A program made the translations under genes and the position numbers. Below, piece after piece: positions 7,947 through 16,807 of a DNA stretch of 42,336 bases. Source of the DNA: Bacteroidetes bacterium GWF2_49_14 (lineage in GTDB: Bacteria; Bacteroidota; Bacteroidia; Bacteroidales; UBA12481). The stretch is from positions 1 through 42,336 of the forward strand of contig MEOR01000003.1 of NCBI GenBank assembly GCA_001769295.1, written 5' to 3'. The number at the start of each line of letters is the position of its first letter. Within the stretch, counting starts at the first letter, position 1. Under the pieces are notes generated by a model. That model searched no databases, was not told where the DNA came from, and worked only from the letters and a program-made list of their open reading frames with translations.

Positions 7947-10895
7947 ATGAGTGAGGAGATACTGAACGATACCGAACTGATCGGACAGCAGGAACAGACT
8001 GAGAACGGCAACGGCCGCAAGCATGAGATCCTGCACCTGCCTGGCATGTACGAGAACTGGTTTCTCGATTATGCCTCTTACGTCATTATGGAGAGGGCCG
8101 TTCCGCATCTCTATGACGGACTTAAACCCGTCCAGCGCAGGATCCTTCATTCCATGCGGCGGCTGGAGGATGGCCGCTACAATAAGGTCGCCAATATCAT
8201 CGGGCACACCATGCAGTTTCATCCCCATGGCGATGCATCCATCGGTGATGCCCTCGTTCAGCTCGGTCAAAAAGATCTGCTTATCGACTGCCAGGGGAAC
8301 TGGGGCAATATCTATACCGGTGATGATGCTGCTGCACCCCGGTATATCGAGGCGCGACTGTCAAAGTTTGCCCTTGAGGTGGTCTTTAATCCGAAAACCA
8401 CCAAGTGGAAATCCTCCTATGACGGCCGTAATAAGGAGCCGATCTATCTGCCAGTAAAATTTCCGCTCCTTTTGGCTCTGGGAGCCGAAGGGATCGCCGT
8501 GGGACTTGCGGCCAAAGTACTGCCTCATAACTTTAACGAGGTAATCGATGCATCCATCGCCTGCCTGAAAAACGAGGAGTTTACCCTGCTGCCCGACTTT
8601 CCCACCGCAGGAATGGCGGATTTTAGCAGGTACAATGACGGCCAGCGCGGAGGAAAAGTCCGCATCCGCGCCCGAATCAATAAAATAGACAAGAAAACTC
8701 TGTCTATCACGGAGATCCCTTTTGGTAAAACAACCGGGAGCCTGATCGACTCAATACTGCTGGCCAACGAAAAGGGGAAAATAAAAATCCGGAAGATAGA
8801 TGACAACACTGCAGAGTTTGTTGAAATTCTGGTACACCTGGTTCCCGGGGTTTCCCCTGACAAAACGATCGACGCCCTTTATGCCTTCACCGACTGCGAG
8901 GTTCCCATCTCTCCCAACACCTGCGTCATCAACGAAAATAAGCCGGCCTTCCTGGGTGTTTCAGATATTCTCCGCATATCCACGGCCAATACCGTTGAAA
9001 TTCTCCGGCAGGAACTGCTGATCCGTCAGGAGGAACTGGAAAGCGAATGGCACACCTGCTCACTCGAAAAGATCTTTATCGAGAATCGCATCTACATTAC
9101 CATCGAGGATTGCGAAACCTGGGAGGAGGTTCTCTTAACCATCGACAAGGGACTGGAGCCCTTTAAGCACCTGCTCCTCCGCCCCGTGGTTCACGATGAC
9201 CTCGTGATGTTGACAGACCTCAAAATCAAGCGTATATCGAAATATGATGCAAAACGCGCAGAGGAACAGATCATCGCCATTGAAAAAGAGCTGAAAACAG
9301 TACTCCATAGCCTGGAATTCCTGATCGACCATGCTATATCCTATTTCACCGAACTCAAAAAGAAATACGGGAAAGGCCGGGACCGTAAGACGGAAATTCG
9401 CAGCTTCGACACCATCGAAGCCAGTAAGGTGGTGGTAGCCAATGAGAGACTATATGTAAATTATGATGAGGGATTCGTCGGCACCTCACTCAAAAAGGAC
9501 ACATTTCTGTTTGACTGCTCCGATATCGACGACATCATTGTTTTCCGCAAGGATGGATCCTACGTCGTTACCCGGGTTTCCACCAAGGCATTCCTGGGGA
9601 AAAACATCATTCATATCGGGCTGTTCAATAAAAAGAATGACCGGATCATCTTCAATGTCATTTACCGCGACGGCAAATCAAGCCTCAGCTATGCCAAACG
9701 GTTTGCCGTTACAGGCATCACCCGGGATAAGGAGTACAACCTGACCCAGGGAAAAGAGGGCAGTAAAATTCTCTATTTCACCGAAAATCCAAATGGTGAG
9801 GCAGAGGTTATCCGGGTGATGCTCAAGCCAAAACCAAAACTCAAAAAACCGAATTACGATTTTGACTTCGGCGAACTGGCTATTAAGAACCGCAATGCGA
9901 TGGGAAATATCCTGTCGAAACATGCCATCCTGAAAATATCCCTGAAAGAGAAGGGCGCATCCACGCTGGGTGGGTTAAAAATCTGGTTTGACAATAGCGT
10001 TAACCGGTTAAATACTGACGGAAGAGGACAGTATATTGGGGAATTCCTCGGGGAAGACCAAATCCTGGTTCTTTTGAGTGACGGCCAGTTCCGGCTCTCC
10101 TCCTTCGATATCACCAACCATTTTGAAGAGAATATCCTTCGCATTGAACAGTTCGATCCCGCGAAAGTGTGGACAGTCGTATTCTTCGATGCAGAACAGA
10201 ACTTTAATTATCTTAAAAGATTCCAGATCGAGGAAGATACCCCGCTAAACAAGCTGCAACGCCTGATCGGCGAACACAACGATTCACGGCTCGTACACGT
10301 CAGCGATAACCTCCTGCCCCGCTTTGCGATAACTTTCGGAGGCAAACACGCTGTCCGGCCTGCCGAACTTATTGATGCCGCCGCTTTTATCGGCCTGAAA
10401 TCCTTCAAAGCAAAAGGAAAGCGAATTTCCACATTTGAGGTCGCTTCGATTGTCGAATCAGAACCTGCCGAGCCCACCGACGAAGCCCTGGCTGCTGCTT
10501 ATGGGCCGGAATATAAAGAGATGCTGGGGATGGTTGAGGAAGATGAAGAGGTTGAAATGGTTGAAGTGGTTGAAGTGGTTGAAATGGTTGAAATGGTTGA
10601 AATGGTTGAAATGGTTGAAGAGGTTGAAGTGGTTGAAGTGGTTGAAGTGGTTGAAATGGTTGAGGAGGTTGAGTTTGTGACGGTGGTTGACGGGGTTGAA
10701 GTACCGGTTGAAAAGGTTAAAAAAACCGTAAAAAAGGCCAAAAAAGTTAATCCCAACCCAGAACCCTCCAACCGGCAACCGGCAACCGGCAACCGGCAAC
10801 CCTCTGCTAACCGGCAACCGGAAACCGGCAACCGGGAACCCTCTTCCGACCCGCCAAAGCTTGATGAAACCGGCCAGTTTACCCTGGGATGGTAA
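7947..10895 (+). CDS. parC: DNA topoisomerase IV subunit A with repeat-expanded C-terminus
   Basis: 982 residues. The breakage-reunion domain includes DGLKPVQRRILHSM and the active-site tyrosine Tyr133 in AAAPRYIEARLSKF, which forms the covalent link to DNA. The middle and beta-pinwheel C-terminal domain follow; no gyrase box (QRRGGKG-type) is visible, which supports ParC. After about residue 850 the protein changes to an acidic low-complexity tail made of repeated V-E-M/V triplets, then a lysine patch (VEKVKKTVKKAKKV), then N-R-Q-P-type repeats, and finishes with DETGQFTLGW, a conserved-looking terminus. The tail is encoded by tandem DNA repeats, so it is probably disordered and may vary in length between strains. 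It overlaps aroK by seven bases. Confidence 0.93.
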   Translation: MSEEILNDTELIGQQEQTENGNGRKHEILHLPGMYENWFLDYASYVIMERAVPHLYDGLKPVQRRILHSMRRLEDGRYNKVANIIGHTMQFHPHGDASIGDALVQLGQKDLLIDCQGNWGNIYTGDDAAAPRYIEARLSKFALEVVFNPKTTKWKSSYDGRNKEPIYLPVKFPLLLALGAEGIAVGLAAKVLPHNFNEVIDASIACLKNEEFTLLPDFPTAGMADFSRYNDGQRGGKVRIRARINKIDKKTLSITEIPFGKTTGSLIDSILLANEKGKIKIRKIDDNTAEFVEILVHLVPGVSPDKTIDALYAFTDCEVPISPNTCVINENKPAFLGVSDILRISTANTVEILRQELLIRQEELESEWHTCSLEKIFIENRIYITIEDCETWEEVLLTIDKGLEPFKHLLLRPVVHDDLVMLTDLKIKRISKYDAKRAEEQIIAIEKELKTVLHSLEFLIDHAISYFTELKKKYGKGRDRKTEIRSFDTIEASKVVVANERLYVNYDEGFVGTSLKKDTFLFDCSDIDDIIVFRKDGSYVVTRVSTKAFLGKNIIHIGLFNKKNDRIIFNVIYRDGKSSLSYAKRFAVTGITRDKEYNLTQGKEGSKILYFTENPNGEAEVIRVMLKPKPKLKKPNYDFDFGELAIKNRNAMGNILSKHAILKISLKEKGASTLGGLKIWFDNSVNRLNTDGRGQYIGEFLGEDQILVLLSDGQFRLSSFDITNHFEENILRIEQFDPAKVWTVVFFDAEQNFNYLKRFQIEEDTPLNKLQRLIGEHNDSRLVHVSDNLLPRFAITFGGKHAVRPAELIDAAAFIGLKSFKAKGKRISTFEVASIVESEPAEPTDEALAAAYGPEYKEMLGMVEEDEEVEMVEVVEVVEMVEMVEMVEMVEEVEVVEVVEVVEMVEEVEFVTVVDGVEVPVEKVKKTVKKAKKVNPNPEPSNRQPATGNRQPSANRQPETGNREPSSDPPKLDETGQFTLGW
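10551..10676 (+). repeat. 9-bp tandem array in the 3' part of parC
   Basis: Thirteen consecutive units of GTTGAARTG or close variants (GTTGAAGAG, GTTGAGGAG) fill 10551-10667, with a degenerate fourteenth unit to 10676. Nine bases keep the frame, so the array encodes V-E-M/V/E triplets. Unit variants alternate in blocks, as expected from slippage. Confidence 0.95.
10771..10837 (+). repeat. 7-bp tandem arrays near the end of parC
   Basis: Two blocks of four units based on ACCGGCA (10771-10798 and 10810-10837, the second with ACCGGAA and ACCGGGA variants) are separated by about 11 bases. Seven bases is not a multiple of three, so the reading frame cycles through N-R-Q-P-A-T-G-type residues; a change of one unit would shift the frame of the parC terminus and of the overlapping aroK coupling. 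Confidence 0.93.
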
Positions 10896-11416
10896 CACTT
10901 CTGGCCAAACCGATAGTCCTGCTGGGATTCATGGGCAGCGGCAAGAGCACGTTAGGCCGACAGCTTGCACATCAACTCAGGGTGGAATTCGTCGACCTGG
11001 ACCGTCAGGTTGAGATCAATGCCGGCATTTCTATCCCCGAAATCTTTGCTCATCTGGGCGAGAAAAAATTCCGCGAAATCGAAAGCCAGGTATTAAGGGA
11101 AGCCCTTGACGTGCAGTCGGGAATCATTGCGATCGGAGGCGGAGCACCTTGCAATGAAATAAATATCAGATTAATAAAACAAAAGACCGTTTCGGTCTAC
11201 CTTAAGATTTCCATCCCCGAACTCGCTGCGAGGCTTGCTTCCTCTCCCACACCACGACCGCTGCTTGAAGGGAAAACCCTCGAAGAAACAATGAAATCCA
11301 TCGTAGATCTGCTAAACCAGCGGGAAACCTATTACAACCAGGCCGACCTGATTCTTGAATCTGACTCCATTACCCCTGCTCTTCTACTCAACGCACTAAA
11401 GAACTTTCTTCCCTAA
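10889..11416 (+). CDS. aroK: Shikimate kinase
   Basis: 175-residue cytosolic kinase of the aromatic amino acid pathway, converting shikimate to shikimate 3-phosphate with ATP. Visible motifs: Walker A GFMGSGKSTLGRQLA, the substrate-binding FVDLDRQVE, the KKFREIESQVL segment, the GGGAPC motif and the lid region TPRPLLEGKTLEET. The length is normal for the family. The ATG overlaps the last codons of parC, so it is the third gene of the parE-parC operon and probably translationally coupled. Confidence 0.92.
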   Translation: MVTLLAKPIVLLGFMGSGKSTLGRQLAHQLRVEFVDLDRQVEINAGISIPEIFAHLGEKKFREIESQVLREALDVQSGIIAIGGGAPCNEINIRLIKQKTVSVYLKISIPELAARLASSPTPRPLLEGKTLEETMKSIVDLLNQRETYYNQADLILESDSITPALLLNALKNFLP

Positions 11417-11423
11417 CTACCGG

Positions 11424-11495
11424 CTTACAGTCTTACAGTCTTACAGTCTTACAGTCTTACAGTCTCTCGGTCTCTTGGCCTCTTGGTCTTGCAGT
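11424..11495 (+). repeat. 8-bp tandem array between aroK and ppa
   Basis: Nine consecutive octamers: five exact CTTACAGT copies (11424-11463), then CTCTCGGT, CTCTTGGC, CTCTTGGT and CTTGCAGT. The same octamer family occurs at 36084-36131. It occupies most of a convergent intergenic region. Confidence 0.95.
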
Positions 11496-11520
11496 CGGGC
11501 GCATATATGCGTCCCTACAG
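11496..11520 (+). repeat. Palindromic 25-bp dispersed repeat overlapping the ppa stop codon
   Basis: The near-perfect palindrome GGGCGCATATATGCGTCCC (11497-11515) is followed by TACAG. A copy differing at about three positions lies at 39236-39260. In both places the bases CTA of CCCTACAG provide the TAG stop and CAG the last Leu codon of a minus-strand gene. It could act as a hairpin transcription terminator for the convergent genes or be a REP-type element. Confidence 0.8.
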
Positions 11521-12210
11521 ACCCACGGCGTCTGTAAATGCCTGACGTAAATTCCCCTGCACATCGCCGAACTTTTTCCTGTAGTCATCGATGCTCCTGC
11601 GAATGACACTGTGAGCCTCTTCCCTTCCATACACATGCGTTATTTCACACCGCTGCTTGCTCTGGCCGGGCATATCCTTGTAGGTCAGAAAATAATGTTT
11701 AAGCCTGGATATCAGAGTTTCCGGAACCAGCTGAATGTCTCGCCAGTGCTGGTAGACCTCGTCATTTTTAAGAATCGCAATAATCTTGTCATCAGCCTCC
11801 CCCTTGTCGAGCATCCGGAAACCACCAATCGGGATAGCTTTGACCAGTAAGTTTCCATGCGAGATATTTCGCTCAGTTAAGATACAGATATCCAGCGGGT
11901 CACCATCTCCAACAATGTCCTGCCTTCCGGTTTTGACTCGAACCAGCTCGGCAACACTTTCCCAGCAGTATGTTTGCGGAATAAAACCGTATAATGCCGG
12001 CAGGTAATTGGAATATTTCTGCGGCCGGTCGACCTTCATATAACCGGTCTCCTTATCTATCTCATATTTAACAGTATCGGTTGGAACAACCTCAACGAAA
12101 ACCGTAACCTCGTCGGGTACATCCTCTCCGTAAGAAATACCATGCCAGGGATGGGATTTAAAATGCAAATCCATCATTTTCCAAAGTTTGCTCAAATGCT
12201 CTTCGTTCAT
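11515..12210 (-). CDS. ppa: Inorganic pyrophosphatase, family I
   Basis: 231-residue cytosolic enzyme hydrolysing pyrophosphate to two phosphates. The family I signature is visible as VGDGDPLDICILTE, with the preceding metal-binding EIDKETGYMKVDRP and ALYGFIPQTYC, and later KGEADDKIIAIL. It is longer than the 175-residue E. coli type, as are many Bacteroidota homologues. It follows the MBOAT gene by 36 bases but has its own promoter element overlapping that gene's end. The stop codon lies inside a dispersed palindromic repeat, so the last residue (Leu) may have been supplied by repeat insertion. Confidence 0.92.
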   Translation of the reverse strand: MNEEHLSKLWKMMDLHFKSHPWHGISYGEDVPDEVTVFVEVVPTDTVKYEIDKETGYMKVDRPQKYSNYLPALYGFIPQTYCWESVAELVRVKTGRQDIVGDGDPLDICILTERNISHGNLLVKAIPIGGFRMLDKGEADDKIIAILKNDEVYQHWRDIQLVPETLISRLKHYFLTYKDMPGQSKQRCEITHVYGREEAHSVIRRSIDDYRKKFGDVQGNLRQAFTDAVGL

Positions 12211-12233
12211 TCTGATTTTTCAGTTGTATTTCA

Positions 12234-12241
12234 CAAAGATA
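12234..12241 (-). promoter_or_regulatory. ppa promoter -7 element
   Basis: On the minus strand this reads TATCTTTG, an exact match to the Bacteroidota element, 23 bases before the ppa start codon. No TTG is seen at the usual upstream distance. It implies that ppa can be transcribed independently of the upstream MBOAT gene. Confidence 0.6.
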
Positions 12242-12246
12242 GCGGA

Positions 12247-13728
12247 TCAGAACTGAAAATAGATGAAAGGTTGCAGATCGGTGACCTGAACCTGGCGGAT
12301 AAGCAACAGGCAGATCAGTATAACAGACAGCTTCAGCCAGTAAGGACTCAGGATGAACCATCCACGTATCCTCTCCTTGAAAGAATAGGAGAGGCCTGAA
12401 AGGATAAAGCCTCCAAGCAGAAGTGCAAGAATCAGGTAATACTCACCCAGCCACTGATTGAAAACACTGCCCTGAAAAGCCGTAAAAATCTGGCTGACCA
12501 TCAAACGGACACCGTCCGGCTCATGATTCCGGAAAAGCAGCCAGCCGATCAGCACCAGGTGGAAGGTAAAAGCCATCTTTATGGGTCCGGGAATATGCTG
12601 CACAAGCTTCTTAAAACCGGGTATCAGATTCAGCAACCGGCTGAAAACGATAAGAACACCATGGTAAGCCCCCCACCATACAAAATTCCAGCCAGCACCG
12701 TGCCAAAGGCCTCCGAGAATCATGGTTACCAGGACTGCAAATATTGCAATCCACTCACCCCTGCGATTGCCGCCCAGCGGTTTGTAAAGATAATCCCGCA
12801 GCCAGGTTGAGAGACTTATGTGCCAGCGCTTCCAGAAGTCACGGATCGATTCGGCCTTATACGGGGAATTGAAATTCACCGGCAGCTTGAAGCCCAGAAG
12901 CAGGGCAACTCCAATGGCAATATCGGTATAACCGGAAAAATCAAAATAAATCTGCAGGGCATATCCGTAAACAGCCAGAGCATTCTCAAAGCCCGGGAAT
13001 CCTCCCGGATTATCAAAAACCGGATCTACCAGAGCTACCGCCAGTGTGTCGGAAAAAACCATTTTCTTGACCAATCCGGTAAGAATTAGAAAGGCGGCAT
13101 GCCATACTTCTCGTTTGGTCAGTCGAAATTCCTGGTAGAGTTGAGGAATGAAGGCGGCAGCTCTGACGATAGGCCCTGCCACCAGCTGAGGAAAAAAGGA
13201 AACATAGAAACCGAAGTCGAGGGGATTCCTGACCGCTTCAACATCTCCACGGTACACATCAATGGTATAGGACAGAATCTGGAAAGTAAAAAAGGAAACC
13301 CCTACCGGCAGCACTATGTTGCCCGGATCCAGGGAGGCTCCAGTAATGGAAGAAATAAACAGGGCAAAAAAGTGGGTATACTTGAAATAGATAAGAACGC
13401 CCAGGCACGTTGCAACGGACATCAGAAGAAGAAGTTTTTTCTTCTTCTGATTGGTGCTCTTCCCGATGGAGATCCCGATGAGGTAATTAATAACCACCGA
13501 AACTACCATCACCAGGAAAAATAGTCCTGCCGATTTATAGTAAAAATATAGGCTTACCAGAAGAAAATAGGCATTCCGCAGCGGTGGTCTCCTGAATATC
13601 AGTGAGTACCCGGCAAGGACAAAAGCCAGAAAAACCCAAAAGAAAAACCGGGTAAAGAAAAGAGGCTGATCCGGGTTATAAACCAGGGATTCAGCGATTT
13701 GATTGAACCACTGCCCGGGATTGCCCAT
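12247..13728 (-). CDS. MBOAT-family membrane O-acyltransferase (module 1)
   Basis: 493 residues with about ten hydrophobic segments. The AlgI/DltB/PatA-type MBOAT signature is clear: the invariant histidines are His303 in DFWKRWHISLSTWLRDYLY and His343 in GGLWHGAGWNFVWWG, with the conserved PLGGNR between them and YFDFSGYTDIAIG upstream. Such proteins pass an acyl (usually acetyl) group from the cytoplasm across the membrane to a partner that modifies a polymer. The start overlaps the SGNH hydrolase gene by 38 bases, so the two form a module. It is the last gene of the segment running from parA through the lytic transglycosylase. The acceptor (peptidoglycan, exopolysaccharide or other) cannot be read from sequence. 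Confidence 0.9.
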   Translation of the reverse strand: MGNPGQWFNQIAESLVYNPDQPLFFTRFFFWVFLAFVLAGYSLIFRRPPLRNAYFLLVSLYFYYKSAGLFFLVMVVSVVINYLIGISIGKSTNQKKKKLLLLMSVATCLGVLIYFKYTHFFALFISSITGASLDPGNIVLPVGVSFFTFQILSYTIDVYRGDVEAVRNPLDFGFYVSFFPQLVAGPIVRAAAFIPQLYQEFRLTKREVWHAAFLILTGLVKKMVFSDTLAVALVDPVFDNPGGFPGFENALAVYGYALQIYFDFSGYTDIAIGVALLLGFKLPVNFNSPYKAESIRDFWKRWHISLSTWLRDYLYKPLGGNRRGEWIAIFAVLVTMILGGLWHGAGWNFVWWGAYHGVLIVFSRLLNLIPGFKKLVQHIPGPIKMAFTFHLVLIGWLLFRNHEPDGVRLMVSQIFTAFQGSVFNQWLGEYYLILALLLGGFILSGLSYSFKERIRGWFILSPYWLKLSVILICLLLIRQVQVTDLQPFIYFQF

Positions 13729-14614
13729 ATCGGATCATTTCTGATTTAATAACCTGATAAATACCTTCCCCAACCTTTCGCCCGCCTGCTTCGGAAAAAT
13801 GGCACAAATCAGGACGAATAAGCGGCTCATCCTGGGAAAACCAAACCTTTCCGGATCCCGGACCACCCATGAAAACAAGCAGATCCCAGAAGGCGGATCC
13901 CGTGTCTGCCGCTGCTCTCCGCTGGGCGTCGCGAATATGGGGAACGGTTGCATACGGAACAACCTCATCGGCCATCCGGAGTGACATGTCGGAGACCCCT
14001 ATGATCAAAACCGATAAACCGGGATATGTTTTCCGAAGTATTTTAACCTGATTCGCTAACCGCCTCTGGTAAAATTTAAAGTCATTCGTTCCGGACCGCA
14101 CGAGGTTAAGCCCATACTGGAGAATGGCAAGATCAGGGTGAATCCCGTTCCTGCCAGCCCATTTTAAAACGGTGTCGGAGTCCTCGAATTGCGGACTCTG
14201 AGCACCTCGCTTTGAAAAATTATAAACCTTGACCCGTGTAAGCCCTTCGTTGACAAAACATTGTCTCAGGTGACGGGTTATCCGGTCGCCCTCCAGCTGA
14301 GAATCGCCGAAATGAAAAATGGTCACCGTATCACCGCTGTGGAGAAGCCTGGTAAGAAAACCATTCAATGCAAGTGAATCACCAGACGGATACTCCGGTC
14401 CCCTATTATTCTGATCGATGGGCCGCGCGGGCACTTTTCGTCCGGGTAACACGCCGGGCGAACGCATTCTGCCTGCGGAAAACCGGATGGAGCTGTCGTG
14501 TGCTTCCTTGCCGGTAATTCTTTCCGGTGCAGGTGCAAAGTGTTTAAAGATGCTGATCAGAGCGATCAGTATCAGAAGTGTCAGCAGAATCCGGTAAGGC
14601 GGATAGCGGTCCAC
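13691..14614 (-). CDS. Membrane-anchored SGNH/GDSL hydrolase-fold protein (module 1)
   Basis: 307 residues with one N-terminal membrane anchor (about residues 8-25) and an extracytoplasmic SGNH domain. The catalytic blocks are visible: HFGDSQLEGD with Ser105, the oxyanion Gly in KRGAQS, Asn170 in LQYGLN, and the Asp269/His272 pair in PDLCHFSEAG. Proteins of this kind act as acetylesterases or, next to an MBOAT protein, as the O-acetyltransferase that receives the acetyl group (as in PatB or AlgX). It starts four bases after the transglycosylase gene ends and overlaps the MBOAT gene, so joint expression with both is likely. Confidence 0.85.
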   Translation of the reverse strand: MDRYPPYRILLTLLILIALISIFKHFAPAPERITGKEAHDSSIRFSAGRMRSPGVLPGRKVPARPIDQNNRGPEYPSGDSLALNGFLTRLLHSGDTVTIFHFGDSQLEGDRITRHLRQCFVNEGLTRVKVYNFSKRGAQSPQFEDSDTVLKWAGRNGIHPDLAILQYGLNLVRSGTNDFKFYQRRLANQVKILRKTYPGLSVLIIGVSDMSLRMADEVVPYATVPHIRDAQRRAAADTGSAFWDLLVFMGGPGSGKVWFSQDEPLIRPDLCHFSEAGGRKVGEGIYQVIKSEMIRYGQSRAVVQSNR

Positions 14615-14618
14615 TTGC

Positions 14619-16217
14619 TCATCCTTCTTTTCTCTTTATCTTGAGGACTTGTCCGGCTTGAAGCCTTGAGCTGGGCATCTGATTCAGCTTCATGATATCC
14701 TCATGGGATACTCCGGGATATTTTTGGGCAATTGTCCAGAGATTATCTCCCGACCGGACGGTATAATAAACAAAATTGGTATCCGATTTTGATGCGGCAA
14801 CCACCGGTTCCTCTGCCTGTCCGGTCCCATTTTCCTTCCCAACTCTTGACTGCTTCTCCGCAAAGGTAAGGTCGTTAATTTCCTTTAGATCTTCCACACT
14901 GCTCTTGGGAACGTAAATGGTCAGTTTTTGACCGGAGCGCAGGGAACTCCCCGACATACCATTCCAGTCACGGATAGAAGAAATCCCAACTCCAAACCAG
15001 GCTGCAATGTAACCGAGATTATCACCTGATTTAACCGTGTACGAGACGGCCACGTCATCCCCCGATGGTTTTACGGGTTTGGCTGTCGTCCTTACCGCCG
15101 GCTGCTTGTCGAGATTATTCTTGGCCAGATAAACGTTCTGCTTGTATCGCTGGATACTGTCCTGCATCGTGATGAAAATGCTCACCTTATCGGCAGGAAG
15201 ACTGAGATCATAGGGTCCGCCGGCGGCGGGAATTATTTTCTTTCGGTATTTCGGATTCAGGTACTCCAGGGTCCCCATTGGAACTCCCAGTACCTCAGAG
15301 ATCTGGGCCAGATGCATTTCCTGGGAAATCAGTATGGTGTCGGCAATTATCGGAATATTGGGTTGAACCGCGTAGAAACCATGATTCTGCGAGTAGTTCA
15401 TGATGTAGGTAGCTGCAATGAAGGCCGGGACAAATCCCCTGGTTTCACGGGGAAGGTAATAATAAACATCCCAGTAGTTGGTTTTCCCTCCAGATCGCTG
15501 AATTGCCTTTTTCATATTTCCCGGACCGCAGTTGTAAGCGGCTATAACCATATGCCAGTCACCAAAAATGCTGTAAAGCTCTTTCAGGTAAGCACAGGCA
15601 ACTTCAGTGGAACGTACCGGATCCAGTCGCTCATCGATAAACGAATTCACCTTCAGCTTATAAAGCTTTGCCGTTCCGAGCATAAATTGCCACATCCCCT
15701 GCGCACCAACTTTCGAGCGGGCTCTGGGATCCAGGGCTGATTCAATTATGGGAAGATATTTCAGCTCAAGGGGCAGGTCATAGGCATCCAGCTTGCTCTC
15801 AATCATCGGAAAATAATAATCGGCCAGCCCCAGCATGATGGAAACCTGCTTCTTTCGGGTCTTTGTATAGAGGTCGAGGTAACTCCTTACCTGTTTGTTG
15901 TAGGTCAGCTCAATCGCCGAAGGAATCGCCGCAAGCCGCTGGACAAAAATGGAATCCGGCAGTTCTACAATGTTGGTATCCCTCTTGAATGCGATGGATG
16001 TATCCTGATATTGAACCAGTGGCAGCCTGAGATTGATCCATGCAGCATAGAGACTGTCGAGCCGCTTCAGATACTGCTGGTAAACAGGGTCATTCGCTGG
16101 ATTCAATGAATCCGGGATCACCGTATTTACCGATTGTTGAGCAGCCAGTGGAGCTGCCAGGAAAGCCAGTATGAAAGCAAAGGCAATAACCGTTATCTTT
16201 TTAAAATTCATAGTCAT
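14619..16217 (-). CDS. mltD: Membrane-bound lytic murein transglycosylase with two LysM domains (MltD-like)
   Basis: 532 residues: signal peptide ending near LAAQ, a helical region, an SLT/lysozyme-like domain (about 135-300) and two LysM peptidoglycan-binding domains (about 391-438 and 483-530). The catalytic glutamate is Glu159 in YLPIIESALDP, followed by KVGAQGMWQFM and AAYNCGPGNMKKAI, all typical of family 1 transglycosylases that cut the glycan strand to form 1,6-anhydro-MurNAc. It starts within the stop of the DUF5683 gene (ATGA overlap). Its place after parA-parB-DUF5683 is a conserved Bacteroidota order. A second in-frame ATG at 16211 is an equally possible start. Confidence 0.92.
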   Translation of the reverse strand: MTMNFKKITVIAFAFILAFLAAPLAAQQSVNTVIPDSLNPANDPVYQQYLKRLDSLYAAWINLRLPLVQYQDTSIAFKRDTNIVELPDSIFVQRLAAIPSAIELTYNKQVRSYLDLYTKTRKKQVSIMLGLADYYFPMIESKLDAYDLPLELKYLPIIESALDPRARSKVGAQGMWQFMLGTAKLYKLKVNSFIDERLDPVRSTEVACAYLKELYSIFGDWHMVIAAYNCGPGNMKKAIQRSGGKTNYWDVYYYLPRETRGFVPAFIAATYIMNYSQNHGFYAVQPNIPIIADTILISQEMHLAQISEVLGVPMGTLEYLNPKYRKKIIPAAGGPYDLSLPADKVSIFITMQDSIQRYKQNVYLAKNNLDKQPAVRTTAKPVKPSGDDVAVSYTVKSGDNLGYIAAWFGVGISSIRDWNGMSGSSLRSGQKLTIYVPKSSVEDLKEINDLTFAEKQSRVGKENGTGQAEEPVVAASKSDTNFVYYTVRSGDNLWTIAQKYPGVSHEDIMKLNQMPSSRLQAGQVLKIKRKEG

Positions 16218-16795
16218 TTCAGATTAAAAACAATACTCATCCCCACCCCGGGGCTCCCGGCCCCTGCCCATAATGCATGAGGTCTGAGCCTCATGCTCAG
16301 GTCCTCGCTGATGTCCCAATTGAAAAAATGTGCATCAACATTGGCGTCAATAATAGTTAATCCATGCCAAGCCAGCAAGGCCAGTACTGAAATATCCCGC
16401 ATCCTTCGGTAGCTGTCGACCTCCGCCAACAGCACCTGGGCAGTCTTACCGCTGCTATTTACAGTGGAATCGATCTTGTCAGTTTCGTAAATATAATCAC
16501 GCTTGGAGTTCTTGTATCCGGTTTGATTCGTCACGAAAAACCAGACACCACCAACATAACCGGCATAAACAAGCGGGATTTTCCAGTATTTCCTGTTATA
16601 TGCCTGGCCGCTTCCAGGAAGCGTGGCAGCGAGAATCAGGGCTTTTTTGGGAGAGTGACCTGATTCCCCGGACTTTGGATTAAGATGCAGTGAATCCGGC
16701 TGGTTCTGACAGGAGGCGAAGTTACCCAGACCGGTTATCAGTAAGATGGTTACTGAGAGGGCCGGCCAATTGACAATTTTTTGATATCCGGGCAA
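16214..16795 (-). CDS. DUF5683-family membrane protein
   Basis: 193 residues with a signal or anchor segment near the N-terminus (LSVTILLITGLG) and two further hydrophobic stretches around IPLVYAGYVGGVWFFVT and ISVLALLAWHGLTIIDANVDAHFF. The sequence PGSGQAYNRKYWKIPLVYAG and the DANVDAHFFNWDIS segment identify DUF5683, a family found almost always next to parB and a lytic transglycosylase in Bacteroidota. The function is not known; the context suggests a link to the envelope or to segregation. It starts 12 bases after parB. Confidence 0.85.
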   Translation of the reverse strand: MPGYQKIVNWPALSVTILLITGLGNFASCQNQPDSLHLNPKSGESGHSPKKALILAATLPGSGQAYNRKYWKIPLVYAGYVGGVWFFVTNQTGYKNSKRDYIYETDKIDSTVNSSGKTAQVLLAEVDSYRRMRDISVLALLAWHGLTIIDANVDAHFFNWDISEDLSMRLRPHALWAGAGSPGVGMSIVFNLK

Positions 16796-16807
16796 ATTCC
16801 TTCGTTC

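Noticed and set aside
10458-10898. Long minus-strand open frames opposite the parC tail, with repeated L-F-N-H-F-type sequence
   Set aside because: They are the antisense reading of the 9-bp repeat array; parC itself continues through in frame to a conserved terminus.
11424-11495. Possible CRISPR array
   Set aside because: Units are eight bases without spacers, so this is a simple tandem repeat.
15440-15460. Possible parS site near GGTTTCACGGGG
   Set aside because: Only one half of the TGTTTCACGTGAAACA palindrome is present; no full site was found by reading the window.
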